Assembly (NCBI GenBank): GCA_030847615.1
Contig: JAUMIR010000003.1
Coordinates: 33,044,501-33,108,500, forward strand
Source: Gambelia wislizenii
Lineage: Eukaryota; Chordata; Lepidosauria; Squamata; Crotaphytidae
Length of the DNA: 64,000 nucleotides
Reading direction: 5' to 3'
The notes beneath the pieces are model-generated. The model was not told the DNA's origin. It saw only the letters and a list, made by a program, of their open reading frames with translations, and did not search any database. The position numbers and the translations under genes were made by a program. Below, piece after piece: positions 44,356 to 54,934 of this stretch. Position 1 is the first letter of the stretch. Each line of letters begins with the position of its first letter.

Positions 44356-44452
44356 TCTTTAACGTTTGTCCACCATGTCTGAATATTGGAGGTGTACTAT
44401 TCTGAGAATGGTAGTTCCATTTGTTTCTTATAGATAATATCCATGAATAGGC

Positions 44453-44730
44453 CTTATTTATTTATTTATTTATTTATACCCTGCTCTTCAGCCACAAGGC
44501 TATCAGAGCGGCTTACAAATTGTTTTAAGCAATAGCTATTTACACATCTACACTGCATTAAACAGTTTCCAATGTGTGTTAGCTAATTGCCCCCCACAAG
44601 CTGGGTACTCAATTTACCGACCTACGAAAGGATGGAAGGCTGAGTGAACCTTGGAGCCGGCTGGAATCGAACTTGCGACATGGTGGCTTGCAGTACTGGC
44701 ATTTAACCACTGCACCACCAGGGCTCCTCT
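44453..44730 (-). mobile_element. tRNA-derived SINE, family B, well preserved
   Basis: Minus orientation. The head complement is at 44640-44728: GGAGCCCTGGTGGTGCAGTG, then GTTAAATGCCAGTACTGC; B box GTTCGATTCCAGCC. The tail (AAAT)n is at the low end. It matches 10595-10890 at almost every position, so this family was active comparatively recently. Confidence 0.92.
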
Positions 44731-44734
44731 AGGA

Positions 44735-45240
44735 ATTTATCCTAACACTTTCACACATGTTAGGAGTGATCAAAGGATCCTGTAATTTTCTAAGTGGAAA
44801 TGCAATTTTGGGTGGTTTTTTTTTTTTTTCTTTCATTCTGGCTAAATGGGTTTTTGAAGGAGCATTTCTCTGAACTACCATTTTATGCCTCTTCTCTACA
44901 CACGGTACAAGAAATAATCTTAGGACTTTTAGCTCATTGCTAATAGAGAAGAGATACACCATCACCACAGAAGTGCACATAGGTTTGCATAATAATTGCA
45001 TATAGCATTTTATAGTTTATAGTTACAATAGTTTGCATGTATAGATCTCCCCATAGTGGAAAAAATTGTAAATGGGTGACTTGAACAGTCTGCACTCCAG
45101 GTTTTAACTGCACCTGTTTTTTCTTCTTAACTTTGGTTCTTTATCTTGATCACACTCTGTTTTTGCTTGGCTTAGTTTTCATCTGCGAAATGTGGAAGGG
45201 AATGCTGTCAGGGCTCATATTTGTTAGCTTATAAACCAAA
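44735..45240. other. unassigned non-coding DNA
   Basis: A T-run lies at 44817-44830. No gene is recognised. Confidence 0.4.
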
Positions 45241-45244
45241 GGTA

Positions 45245-45309
45245 GGGAAAATGAGGCCCAAGGGCTGCATACAACACATAGGGCCATTATACGCCCCCAC
45301 GCCCCCCCC
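45245..45309. mobile_element. hAT-like end fragment
   Basis: AGGTAGGGAAAATGAGGCCC, then AAGGGCTGC, resembles the family ends near 60591 and 60930. It is cut off by the L2 tail at 45310. Confidence 0.45.
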
Positions 45310-45770
45310 AATTTATTTATTTATTCAATTTATATTGCACTTTTCTCCCATATGGGACACAAAGCAGCTTACATGATAAAATAATAAAACAGTCTGTTAA
45401 AACAATATATCTAAAACAATCTGTAGTATAAATATTTTTAAAAGCATCAAACAGCATTCCACTTTAAAACATTAATTTAGAACAGTAAAAAAATACATTA
45501 AAACCTCTTACATATGGAACCAGCACACCCATTGCACTACCTCAACCAGTTAAAAGCTAAAGGCCTGTTTAAATAAGGTCTTTGCCTGCTGACAGAGAAA
45601 GAGGGCAGAAAGAGGGGCAACCGAGCCTTTTTTTGAGGGGGGGGGATTCCATTCCCTGGGACCAGTCACCAAGAAGGCTCTGTTTTCCGAGTCCTCACCA
45701 GACGTACTTGTGACAGTGGTGGGATCAAGAGAAACCCTTCCCACAAAGATCTTAAAACTCCAGAAGCAAT
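45310..45770 (-). mobile_element. L2-type LINE 3' part
   Basis: The minus strand ends in AGCTGCTTTGTGTCCCATAT, then TAAATTGAATAAATAAAT. Upstream coding traces on the plus strand are CATTCCCTGGGACCAGTCAC and AAGGCTCTGTTTTCCGAGTC, the complement of an L2 C-terminal segment. The minus frame 45550-45744 is part of this decayed coding region. Confidence 0.7.
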
Positions 45771-45774
45771 TTTT

Positions 45775-47050
45775 AAAAAAAATATATATTTTTTTTAAAA
45801 TGCTCCCAATAAAGCAGTTGGGGGGGGGCAGTTTCCCACATTGTATGGTGAGGTCCTGGGCTATTTCAGCCCACGAGAGGTGTTTTTGTGAAAAGGAATT
45901 GATTTACTTCCTATTTTAAAAAAGGCCTGTCCTGGTCCTAATATGGGCCAGAGCAGCAAAAAATGTGGCAAAGTTGCCCCCTTGTCCCTTAGGGGATGTT
46001 TGGGAGCATTTGAGGCTAAAACATTTTTCTGATTATTTTCAGGGTTGGATGTCCCCTGCGGATATAATGTGCCCCCCAACTCCTGACATTCTACAACCCC
46101 CTTTGTATTAGATTCTGGATTGCCTTTAACCTTGTTTGCAGACTGCTCTCATCTGAACTAACTGCTATCTCTCAGTTTGGACCCTGCTGGCTTAAATCTT
46201 GGATCATCTGATTTTTTCTGTTACCATCCCTCCCCCAAGCCTGGACTGTACTTGAACTAGGATTATGACAGCTTCATCAAAATTCCATAATCATTCAGCA
46301 ACATCTGTATTTTATGTTTTGCTTATATTTGCAATTGAAAAATATGGACACCCATTTCCATTATCAGCATTAGTAAGACAGTTGTTACCCTAATTATTTC
46401 TCATTGTGATTTTAAAAATAAAAGTCATATGTGATCTGTTTTCTCCTCCAGACATGTTTTATTTGCATCATTTCAGGGCATGCTACATTCAACTAAATAT
46501 ATGGTACATTCAGTCTCAGCAGCGCTATTACATTTTCTAATCCAAAAATCATATCTTTCTTAATGAAGTGTAAGCAGCAATTCTTCAACACATTTAGCTC
46601 TTTCTGCCTTTGTGAGTTGAGCAACTCTTATTAATATTTTAGCCTTCCCATTAAAGAATTGTTTTATTTAAATTTAAAATGGACATTTTCCTAAGTTCCA
46701 CTTTAGTATCTATCTGAAACTACACTTAAATACAGTTAAAACACATAGGTTTACACATCCGAACACTTCCTTTGAAAATAAAAAATCTGAACATTCTTTT
46801 GTAAACTGCTGTGTACTTAGAACAATAATATGTAGTTGCTTCTATAACTGATGCAATAATAAACACAAGTCTTGTCCTTGGACTATCATATCTTTTATTC
46901 CTTAGTCCTATCCATCACTCATCAGGTTAGCAATTTGTGATTAGATACTGTTGGCATCAAGGCATCTATCTTGTGATGAGAAGTGGTCTTCCTGAAGGGG
47001 TGCACATAGATTAAATACTTGCTGGAAGAATATAAGGGAAGAGTCATCGC
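45775..47050. other. unassigned DNA, candidate conserved block at 46260-46900
   Basis: 46260-46900 is repeat-free and AT-rich with balanced composition and cores such as TTTATTTGCAT (46459, octamer-like ATTTGCAT) and TTAATATTTTAG. It could be conserved non-coding DNA. The left part (45775-46130) has G- and C-runs and is unassigned. Confidence 0.3.
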
Positions 47051-47052
47051 TC

Positions 47053-47179
47053 AGTTATATTGCTCATGCCTTGTATGCAAAAGCTTCCAGGTTCAATTCC
47101 TGGCATCTTCAGGTAGAAATGGAAAATAGTCTTGTCTAAAACTGCAGAGAGCTACTGCCAGGATCAGACTGTGAGAAGG
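47053..47179 (+). mobile_element. tRNA-derived SINE, family A
   Basis: GCTCAGTTATATTGCTCATG (A box region), then CCAGGTTCAATTCCTGGCAT (B box) and CTTCAGGTAGAAATGG. It ends at GAGAAGGTA, where a Tigger-like MITE begins, so the SINE was cut by that insertion or ends there. Confidence 0.85.
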
Positions 47180-47181
47180 TA

Positions 47182-47478
47182 CAGTACGACCCCTGTATCT
47201 ACTGGTACCCACAGTTTTACTTACCTGCATCTGGAAAAAAAAATACTATGTTATCTCTAGGCATTTTCTGGGTCCTCCAATGCGATTCTATGGTCAACTT
47301 CCAGCAGACATTGACCATAGAGTCATGCTGGAGGACCTCCAAATGCCTAGAGGCAACACCTCCAGCGCAATTCTGTGTTATGCTTCTGCTGGAAATACTG
47401 GGTTTGCTACTATCTGGAATTTTTGCTATTTACAGTAAGTCCGGGGACATATTCCCCGTGGATACGGGGGTCATACTG
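47182..47478. mobile_element. Tigger/pogo-like MITE, 297 bp
   Basis: Ends CAGTACGACCCCTGTATCTA and, as complement of the right end, CAGTATGACCCCCGTATCCA. TA precedes it; the following dinucleotide is TG. The interior has an inverted pair around 47290-47335: ATGGTCAACTTCCAGC and GACCATAGAGTC, then GGAGGACC. Confidence 0.88.
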
Positions 47479-47479
47479 T

Positions 47480-48205
47480 GTTTAAAAAATATTTGAACTA
47501 ATTTGTTGTACTTCTTTAGAAAGAGATTTGGGTGTCCAACCAAATCATCCACATGATGTTATTGTTTGTTTTTTTCTTATATCAAATTATGTTTTTTGTT
47601 CATTTACATACAAATGTATAATAAAAACATTTCGATTATAAGTATAATGACATGCTAAGCCACCTGTAACTGAGGAGCAGAGGGATGATGCTCTGGGACT
47701 CGGAGCATCATTCTACTACTGCTCAATGATAGGAGGCTTCAGCATGTTCTTATATTAATTCTTAAAAGTAGGTTTCTAAACTTATAGGTAGTACTGAGCT
47801 AGGTAAACCAGTGATATGCATGCTGAAATCAAATTTCCAAGGCTCTTAACATGTTGGATCCTACTGCCTCAATAATCCAGTGCCGGTCAATGGCTAGGTG
47901 CCAATCTGTCCTTCACAAAAGTCTACCCAAAGAACAAATGTAAATTGGTTGGAAGAAATATCAATCATGGCATGATGCTGCAAGAAATAGCTCCAAGGAG
48001 CTTTGGATTGTATACTTGGCCATCCTCTCCTATGCAGTATTTTCCATCCCCTTTTCCTGTTTTGAAATAAACAATAGCTTGCTATTTCATCCAAACAAGT
48101 GAACTGTTAACAAGAAACCATAGCTTGACCTGTTGATTATTTTTAAAGCCCCTAGAAATGTTATTAATCTTTTAAACCTTATTTGCTTAAACTGTATTGT
48201 GCTTT
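47480..48205. other. unassigned non-coding DNA
   Basis: Around 47675-47710 the stem GATGATGCTCTGGG...CGGAGCATCATTC makes a short hairpin. No gene or repeat is recognised. Confidence 0.4.
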
Positions 48206-48208
48206 TTG

Positions 48209-48529
48209 TTAGCGGATCGTGTTAAAAGTTGGTGTAGCTGAACATTGGTAAACAGAAGTGCAGGTTATAAATGCTTTAAATGAGCAAACAAATGAATAAT
48301 GATATATGTGATCTATTGAACTTCCAAGTAGATATTTTGAGTCGAAGATTTGCAAGCGACCTTGGCATTCAACTGTTTTACTTCTCTTTCCATCATTTTT
48401 GCCAAATCTTAAGTCTGCTTCCCATGGAATTTGCATCTCATAGTACTTTACTCTGAAGTCGTCAGATGAAAGATGATGTTGAAGTTCAAAGCATTCTTCC
48501 TCTTGTTTTATTGTGCTTGCCAATTCTGT
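48209..48529 (-). other. open frame with protein-like composition, identity unknown
   Basis: On the minus strand the frame opens after TTAAACAG and reads ELASTIKQEEECFELQHHLS, SDDFRVKYYEMQIPWEADLR and FGKNDGKRSKTVECQGRLQI, then FDSKYLLGSSIDHI and a less convincing tail. The charged, mixed composition looks like real protein. There is no good polypyrimidine tract before AACAG and no clear donor, and the family is not recognised. It may be an exon, a decayed gene or chance. Confidence 0.25.
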
Positions 48530-48779
48530 TTAATCTTCCTGGAGCAGGCACACGCAGAGTATCCTGCTTGCAAATAAGTACATCCATTCTCTGCTATTAG
48601 CCTTATTACCTAAACAGCTTCCCATACCACTAATACAGGAGAAAAATCAAAATGGCTCACATTTATAAGTCTAATTATACTGAACCTTTATATTTAAATG
48701 AACAAGGTCTTTTGTACCAAAAAGATTGTGACGTGCATTTTGAACATATGATAAACATAAACCCTTTCTCTTATTGCTT

Positions 48780-49120
48780 TTTATTTCTTCTTTCAATTTT
48801 GCAGTGCTATTATCTGGAAATACTAATAGCCATAAATCCATAAATGGACCATGTCAAGGAGGATCAAGCCCTCTTATGTTCAAAGCATTAAGCCAGAGCA
48901 CTGTCCTACAACAGATGGCATTTTCTTTCCATTTCATGGACACCAGTTCTCACTGGGCAGTTCATTATGTTCTGCAACTGAAGCAGCTGTGGATTACTGT
49001 AATTATGGATTTAATGTATCGCTGACACCTCTATGTGAATACTAATTCTGACTTTTCATATCTCCTAGGAGGCAGCTTAATTTTCTCTTGATTGTACGAT
49101 TTCTGGTTTGAATAAAGATT
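48780..49120 (+). other. candidate 3'-terminal exon signals
   Basis: A strong acceptor-like tract TTCTTCTTTCAATTTTGCAG ends at 48804. One frame (from 48807) stays open for 72 codons to TGA at 49023, reading LLSGNTNSHKSINGPCQGGS and onward. AATAAA follows at 49111-49116. The other two frames close quickly. No protein family is recognised. A non-coding transcript end is equally possible. Confidence 0.25.
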
Positions 49121-50135
49121 TTGGGAGAGCGATATGTCTGGCTCCAACAGAATTTTGTTGAAAGTATGACACTGGCTATCTCTAATGTTCAGTCTTAGGA
49201 AATTCTTGAGAGAGAGTTTCTGAGGATTAGGCTGTTGCAGAGACTGGAAAAGTTACTCCTTTGGACTATAATTCACAGAATGGCCCAGTCAACAGAGCCA
49301 CCAGCATATGATGACCACTTTTTTGAAGTAACGTTCTCAAGGTCTGAAAGTTGGTCTGAAAAGTGTCATTAAGGGACACCTTTAATGAACAGATACCTGA
49401 TGACACTCTATTAGAAAAGCAGCAGAGTGTAACTAAACATATCCTTGCAATAAGTGCTCAGCCTTTCTGAGCAGTTAGCAGCCTACCGAATATGCTAAAA
49501 ATGTGTTGCATTGAGGGAACACTGTTTCTAAAAGAGTTTTTCCCACATTACTATATTTAGATCCACTCCTTTCCTTTGAAGAGTAAGTGTCTAATGCCAT
49601 CCCTAGTGTGTTTATTATCTTTCAAAGTGTGTGCTGTTCTTTATATCCTAGGTTTTCCCTTCAAAATTATTACCAAGTGCCTGGTAGTCTTTTGAATTCA
49701 CATGAGGTTTGCCCCAACGTAATTCTATTAACATCACTTGACTTCTTCCTGTTAAGGGAGCAAAACTAACCCTTAACGTCATGACAGACTCAGTCTTTGA
49801 AGCCATATGTTCAGATCCTTTGGAAATATGTATGCAATTTGAACTTCTTTAACAGTTTCCTTGGCATTTCTTAGTTTCTAAGAGTGCCGTAGATGGGAAC
49901 TCTACGTAATGGCTCAAACTACAATAATGAGCAAGGTTCAAGGAGAGAAGAATGTGAGCTGACTCCACATTTATCTATCAACTCTCATGATTCAAAGAGA
50001 GAAAGAAATTAATTTAAAAAAAGATGAGTGCTTTGTATAGGTTTCCTTTGGAGGGTAAGAAATATGAAAGTGATGGCATTCAAGTAGTGCTTCAGTTTCT
50101 GTCTGGGCACAGGTGATTTGCAAACACAAGAAGAA
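49121..50135. other. unassigned unique DNA
   Basis: No repeat or gene is recognised in about 1 kb. Composition is moderate. Confidence 0.4.
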
Positions 50136-50139
50136 GGTG

Positions 50140-50400
50140 GTTGGAGTTATTAAACATTTATTGCCTTCTTGTAGCAGGCATTCTGGTTCTGGACATTTGT
50201 ATGAACCTGCTCAGGCAGTGAGATTAGGTTTGGAGACACTGTTTTCTGGCCCACTGTCAAGGTCTATCAGATGGGCTGATACCAGAGATAGGACCATTTC
50301 ATTAGCTGCCCCACATCTGTGGAATTCTCTTTCTGGGGACGTCAATACAGTACTCTATACCTTACTATACCGTATGTTGGCTGGTTAGCTTTAAACAGGC
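50140..50400 (+). mobile_element. L2-like LINE C-terminal fragment
   Basis: The plus frame 50113-50388 includes RDRTISLAAPHLWNSLSGDV, matching the RAFSVIAPKLWNDL motif of the L2 copy at 8133-8585. Flanking codons are strongly diverged. Confidence 0.65.
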
Positions 50401-50479
50401 ACGATTTCCTTCCCCATGTCTTTATTTGAGAGATTTGCAGATTCCTTCTTCTGAGGTTCTCTTTCTTCCACCAAAAGAT

Positions 50480-50700
50480 GCAAATAATCATAATATTCAT
50501 TCAAAGTGAATTGCTTGTCCCAATGAGCATGAATACACATTTTCTATGGAGTTAAAAACTCCAGGCTAAACTGCCAAGGCTTTCCCTTCGCAGTTTTTGA
50601 CTTTTTGCCCCCCTCCTTCACAATGCGGTGGTACAATGCAGGATGCCATTAAGACAGCCCATATTCTCCTCGCATTCTATGAGGAATGCTAAAACAACAT
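50480..50700 (+). mobile_element. Harbinger-like element, 3' half, copy 5
   Basis: TTGCTTGTCCCAATGAGCAT, then CCAAGGCTTTCCCTTCGCAG, then CAATGCAGGATGCCATTAAG and TATTCTCCTCGCATTCTATG follow 24880-25075 of copy 4 in order. The promoter-like core is absent, so this is a 5'-deleted copy. Confidence 0.65.
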
Positions 50701-50704
50701 TTTA

Positions 50705-51084
50705 GCATTTTTAGGATGTTAGCTGAACAACAAAGTTCTGGGCAGTACAACAACACAGCTGATCAGATCCTATCTTATTAAGCTGGTACCCAGAGATATG
50801 ACCTATGAAAAAAACCACTTCATGATGCATCAAGTACAGTACAAGTACAGTTTCATCAAAATGTTTTTCAAACGTAGCCCAGCATTTAGCACAAAATAAT
50901 TGAACATCAATATAAATGTGTAGCTTAGTATAAAAAATATGTAAAAGTGAGTCAAAACTAGATACAACGATAAGTCAACATTTAGCCTAACAAGATTGGC
51001 ATAGTAGTCAAACTAAATCAAATCCAAATGCATTTCAGCACTGTGGCATCTTCATTAGCCACCCAACCTTACCTGGGACCCATT
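50705..51084. other. unassigned non-coding DNA
   Basis: A small tandem duplication of AGTACAGTACA type lies near 50836. No gene is recognised. Confidence 0.4.
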
Positions 51085-51235
51085 CACACTACATAATTAC
51101 AGTGATGTGATTTCACTTTTCAGTGTCATGGTTGCATCCCATGGAATCCTGGCATTTGCAGTGTAGCTAGAGAGCTCTAGTTCTTCACCAAACTACAAAC
51201 TGCAGGATTCCATTGGATGCAGCCTTCCTATTCTC
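51085..51235. mobile_element. palindromic MITE, TGGGATTTGTAGTTT family
   Basis: CCATTCACACTACATAATTA at the left, then CCTGGCATTTGCAGTGTAG and, inverted, CAAACTACAAACTGCAGGAT. A degraded relative of 33448-33654. Confidence 0.7.
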
Positions 51236-51410
51236 CCATCTTCAACCCAGATTTGAATTGGAGAGACTTTCAAAGAGAGGATGCTTTTCAAGAAAGACTA
51301 TCCTCTTATGGCTCTTAAAATAAAAATAATGGGGTGTCCTATATAAAGAGAGACACATGATATACTATCATTCTGGCTCTTGCACGTCAAATACAGTTCA
51401 GTTTTACTGC

Positions 51411-51655
51411 GGCATAGGTGTGGCCAAAACACTCCAAAGGCACCAGATCCCATCAGATCTTGGAAGCGAAGCTGGGTGAACTCTGGTTAGTACTTGGTTG
51501 GGACACCGCCAAGGAATACCAGGTGCTATAGGCTATATTTCAGAGAAAGGAACTAGTAGAACCATCTCTGAGTATTCCTTGTCTAAGAAAACCTTATGAA
51601 ATTCATGGGGTTGCCATAAGTCAACAGGTGACTTGAAGGCACACACACACCTTAC
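51411..51655 (+). mobile_element. 5S rRNA-derived SINE with BovB-like tail
   Basis: 51411-51535 is a diverged 5S rRNA copy: CCAGATCCCATCAGATCTTG, GAAGCGAAGCTGGGTGAA, CTGGTTAGTACTTGGTTGGG and CCAAGGAATACCAGGTGCTA line up with the 5S gene, including the C-box region of the internal promoter. The rest ends GGGGTTGCCATAAGTCAACA, then GGTGACTTGAAGGCACACAC, the tail used by family C SINEs and BovB-like LINEs. It is not a functional 5S gene, as substitutions lie throughout the promoter boxes. Confidence 0.9.
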
Positions 51656-51659
51656 CTTG

Positions 51660-52065
51660 TACTGTGTACAGCTCATCTAGATATGACCTTACTTTGGTAA
51701 TTTAATTTTCTAAATATGCTAAAATTGTCTTCTTTCCCTATGTATTATATTGTTAATTAAAGATGGTCAAATATTTTAAAATCTCCCTTATTAGAAAGGC
51801 AGTGTTATTCTGTAACCCAGTTTTTGAAGTACTGTACTGTACTGAACGTCCAAACCTTACAAAAATGGTAATCTGCATGTAGGTACCTATACTGGAACAG
51901 GGGTTTTTGCCCTATGTAAAGATATACCCACCAGGCTGAATTTAACCCAAGAGCCATGAATGTTTAGCTAAAACTCTTGACTTGATTGACAAAATGGAAA
52001 AAAACAAACAAAAACAAAACCAAGCCACACACAAACAAGAAAGTGAGATGAATTGTCATATTCAT
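51660..52065. other. unassigned non-coding DNA
   Basis: AT-rich, with ACTGTACTGTACTGAACG near 51832. No gene is recognised. Confidence 0.4.
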
Positions 52066-52069
52066 CTAG

Positions 52070-52240
52070 GGGACATTTCAAGGGTAGCCATGTGGGCCAT
52101 CTTCTTAATCTTCAGCATCAAACCTGCTTAGCACGTTCCTCCTTGACTTTCCTTAGTAATTGTTCCAGGTATTTGCTATTTTCTGCTAGTAGTATGGTGT
52201 CATCTGCATATCTTAAATTGTTGATGTTCAACACACTATT
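52070..52240 (-). pseudogene. BovB-like reverse transcriptase fragment with YADD
   Basis: The minus strand reads NNLRYADDTILLAENSKYLE, then QLLRKVKEERAK, before a stop. A frameshifted KAGLMLKIKK-like continuation follows. YADD is the catalytic aspartate motif of the RT palm. Only this small internal piece is present, so it is a 3'- and 5'-deleted relic. Confidence 0.85.
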
Positions 52241-52241
52241 A

Positions 52242-52352
52242 AAATACCTTTCCTAAGAAGCAATTCTGAGAAGCTTCTAAAATAGAAAAGTCTTCACATG
52301 CACGCAGAACACCAAAGAGGGAGCCAGACTATCCTCCCTAGCAATAAGAATC
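52242..52352. other. short unassigned spacer
   Basis: About 110 bp between the BovB-like relic and the CR1 copy, including CTTTCCTAAGAAGCAATTCTG. Nothing is recognised. Confidence 0.4.
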
Positions 52353-53206
52353 AAAACCCAGTGCTATTCAACATCTTTATCAATGACTTGGATGAGGGAA
52401 TTAGGGGCATACTTATCAAATTTGCATGACACCAAATTAGGAGGAGTAGCTAATACCCTAGAGGACAGGATCAAAATTCAGAATGACCTGGATAGACTGG
52501 AGAGCTGGGCCAAAGCTAACAAAATGAAATTCAATACAGAGAAATGCAAAGTACTGCACTTAGGGCGGAAAAATGAAATGCATAGATATAGGATGGGAGA
52601 GACCTGGCTGACCGAGACTACATGCGAAAGGGATCTAGGAGTCCTAGTAGACCACAAGTTGAACATGAGTCAACAGTGTGATGCAGCAGCTAAAAAGGCC
52701 AATGCGATTTTGGGCTGCATCAATAGAAGTATAGTGTCTAGATCAAGGGAAGTAATCGTCCCACTCTATTCTGCCTTGGTCAGACCTCACCTAGAACACT
52801 GTGTCCAGTTCTGGGCACCACAATTCAAAAAGGATATTGACAAATTGTCCAGAGAAGGGCAACTAAAATGGTGAAAGGTCTGGAAACCATGCCTTATGAG
52901 GAGAGACTTAGGGAGCTGGGTATGTTTAGCCTGGAAAAAAGACGGTTAAGAGGCGATATGATAGCCCTGTTTAAGTATTTGAAGGGATGTCACGCTGAGG
53001 ATGGAGCAGGCTTGTTTTCTGCTGCTCCACAGACTGGAACACGGAGCAATGGATGCAAGCTCCAGGAACAGAGATTCCATCTCAAAATTAGGAGGAACTT
53101 TTTGACAGTAAGAGCTGTTCGGCAGTGGAACACACTCCCTCGGAGCATGGTGGGGTCTTCTTCCTTGGAGGTCTTTAAACAAAGGCTGAATTCTATGATT
53201 CTATGA
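52353..53206 (+). pseudogene. CR1 LINE ORF2 C-terminal third and 3' end, best-preserved copy
   Basis: Starting with NPVLFNIFINDLDEGI-like codons, the catalytic FADD site is broken: the sequence at 52421-52435 reads TTTGCATGACACC, a 2-base loss against the FADDTKLGG expected. The frame 52383-52874 then gives [53 protein letters not shown] and [21 protein letters not shown] second shift near 52868 moves into 52868-53206: [40 protein letters not shown] and ending LEVFKQRLN. The terminus ATTCTATGATTCTATG is at 53189-53204. Confidence 0.95.
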
Positions 53207-53209
53207 AAA

Positions 53210-53935
53210 CTGGGAATGCCCTCTCCCATGTGCCTACTAGATGTGCCTCTGAGGGTAGCAGGACTGATTGAAAAGCCTCTCATGGAGATCATGGTGCGAG
53301 GCAGAGTTGTATGGAATAATGTGGTCTGTCCAAACAGTGTGTGAGCTACCAGCCAAAAGTAGATTACTACACAGCTGCTAGCAGAGGCACAGCATAGTCA
53401 AGCTAATTACAGGCAAAGGAATCAAGACAGTGTGAAGACAGACACTTACTTTACTAGCAGGCAAAGCACAAATCCACAAGCAAAACAATATACAAAGTCC
53501 AGGTCCGGCAAGCAGGGTTCAGGGTAGTCCAGCAGAATCCAGGTCAGGCAAACAGAGTCCAGAGTAAACCAACACAATCTGGGTCAATCACAGTCAAATA
53601 ATCTCTGGCAACCCCTGGAGGGGAGTGCTGCATATTTACAGAGCAGCAGCTAACGCAGTTAATGCTTAACTAATTGCTGCTTCCTATACATATGCTGAGA
53701 CTGCCTCAAGCCCGCCTTTTGTTGTCTCTGTGCTGTGAATGTAGATATAGGTAAGTTGTCCTCTGTACCTGTAGGGGGAAGACCCTCTGCCAGAGCTGGT
53801 ACTGCACTATTGTCTGTGTCTGAGGCCTGTAGCTCTGGAACATCCTCCTGCTCTGATTCAGCAGGTCCTCGCAGGTCCACTGCTTCAGTCTCTGAGTCAG
53901 AGTCTATTTCCAAGTTCTGGAAGCAAACCATGACG
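53210..53935 (-). other. possible retroelement remnant with an acidic frame
   Basis: 53410-53600 has CAGGCAAAGCACAAATCC and repeated CCAGGTCNGGCAA motifs. The minus frame 53991-53659 gives LEIDSDSETEAVDLRGPAES and EQEDVPELQASDTD, an acidic stretch that may belong to a retroelement polyprotein or its spacer. No RT or protease motif. A tentative assignment. Confidence 0.3.
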
Positions 53936-54005
53936 TGGTCCTTCAGATAAGCTGGACCTGAGCCACATAGGGTTTTATATTTGCACAGCAACTTCTACCT
54001 CATAC
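53936..54005 (-). mobile_element. L2 LINE fragment
   Basis: TGGTCCTTCAGATAAGCTGG, then ACCTGAGCCACATAGGGTTTT, parallels 8353-8400 (GTTCCGAAGATAAGTTGGAC...CATTTAGGGCTTT), the coding region around LGPTYL. Confidence 0.65.
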
Positions 54006-54009
54006 ATAC

Positions 54010-54930
54010 ATTTAAAGAGAAGTTACCCCAGATACAAGTCTTTGCAATCACTTGATCATGTAAGTGGAAATTATGTGCATTGATCTCAGGACCTTGTATG
54101 AACAAAATAGATTGTCCTGTTTCTGAATGACAAGTACCTTGGAGAGTGCATCCCTTTGTCAAGAGAACAAAGAATGGAGGAAGCAATCCAGCCCAGGGTC
54201 ATACACAGAGGGTCTGTAAAAGCAAAAGCATGGTTGAAGCAATCCAAGGAGGGTCAAATGTCAGTCAGGGAGTTACTGAAGGAAAGAGTTCAAGGAGCAA
54301 GCCAAAGTTCAGGAAGCTAGATAGCAAGGAATGTCACACAAAGCCAAACAAAGACAATTGAGCTGTTGTGCAGCACAGAAATGGCCTTGGTTGTGTTTAT
54401 TTATATCTACCTGATCAATTTATCCCAGCAGTTCCCTTTTAAGTCATGCCAGGCCCATACCTATCCTTTTGTTGCTGCCATTTCAACCTAGAACACTCAA
54501 GTGGCTCAGCCTCCAACATCCTCACATCAGGGTCTGCATGTGATGCCTCCACTTTCAGGTGAGGGCTGCCAGTCTCCTCTGGCTGTGACTTGAGCCTTTT
54601 TTCTGGGCTCACCTCTTCCCCTTCCTAATCTGAAGATGCCTTCTCCAGGTAGAACATTACACAGATTATTTATCACTATGTTATGGTCTTTGGCCCAGTA
54701 TTCCCCCAATAGATGTTATTGAATGTTTGGTGTGATACACATGGGAGGAAAGAGCAGTAGGTTGGACAGAGGGAAAACTGAGTTATTTTTACAGAGGGAA
54801 GCTGGTGAAAAATATGTAAATATATGGTCCACCTTTTTAGAGGTATATGAGGGTTAACCGAGGGCGGTAGAACACCCCAATTAGTTTGTTATATACTATC
54901 CCTCTCCTACCCTCACTCTCCCCTTCCTTC
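54010..54930. other. unassigned DNA, similar in style to 53.4-53.8 kb
   Basis: AATCCAGCCCAGGGTCATAC, then GAAGCAATCCAAGGAGGGTC, resembles the CCAGG-rich segment at 53480-53600. The charged minus frame 54527-54709 has no motif. It may be a second piece of the same unclassified element. Confidence 0.3.
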
Positions 54931-54934
54931 TCCA

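Noticed and set aside
51411..51535. Functional 5S rRNA gene
   Set aside because: Mutated through the promoter boxes and joined to a SINE tail; it is a SINE.
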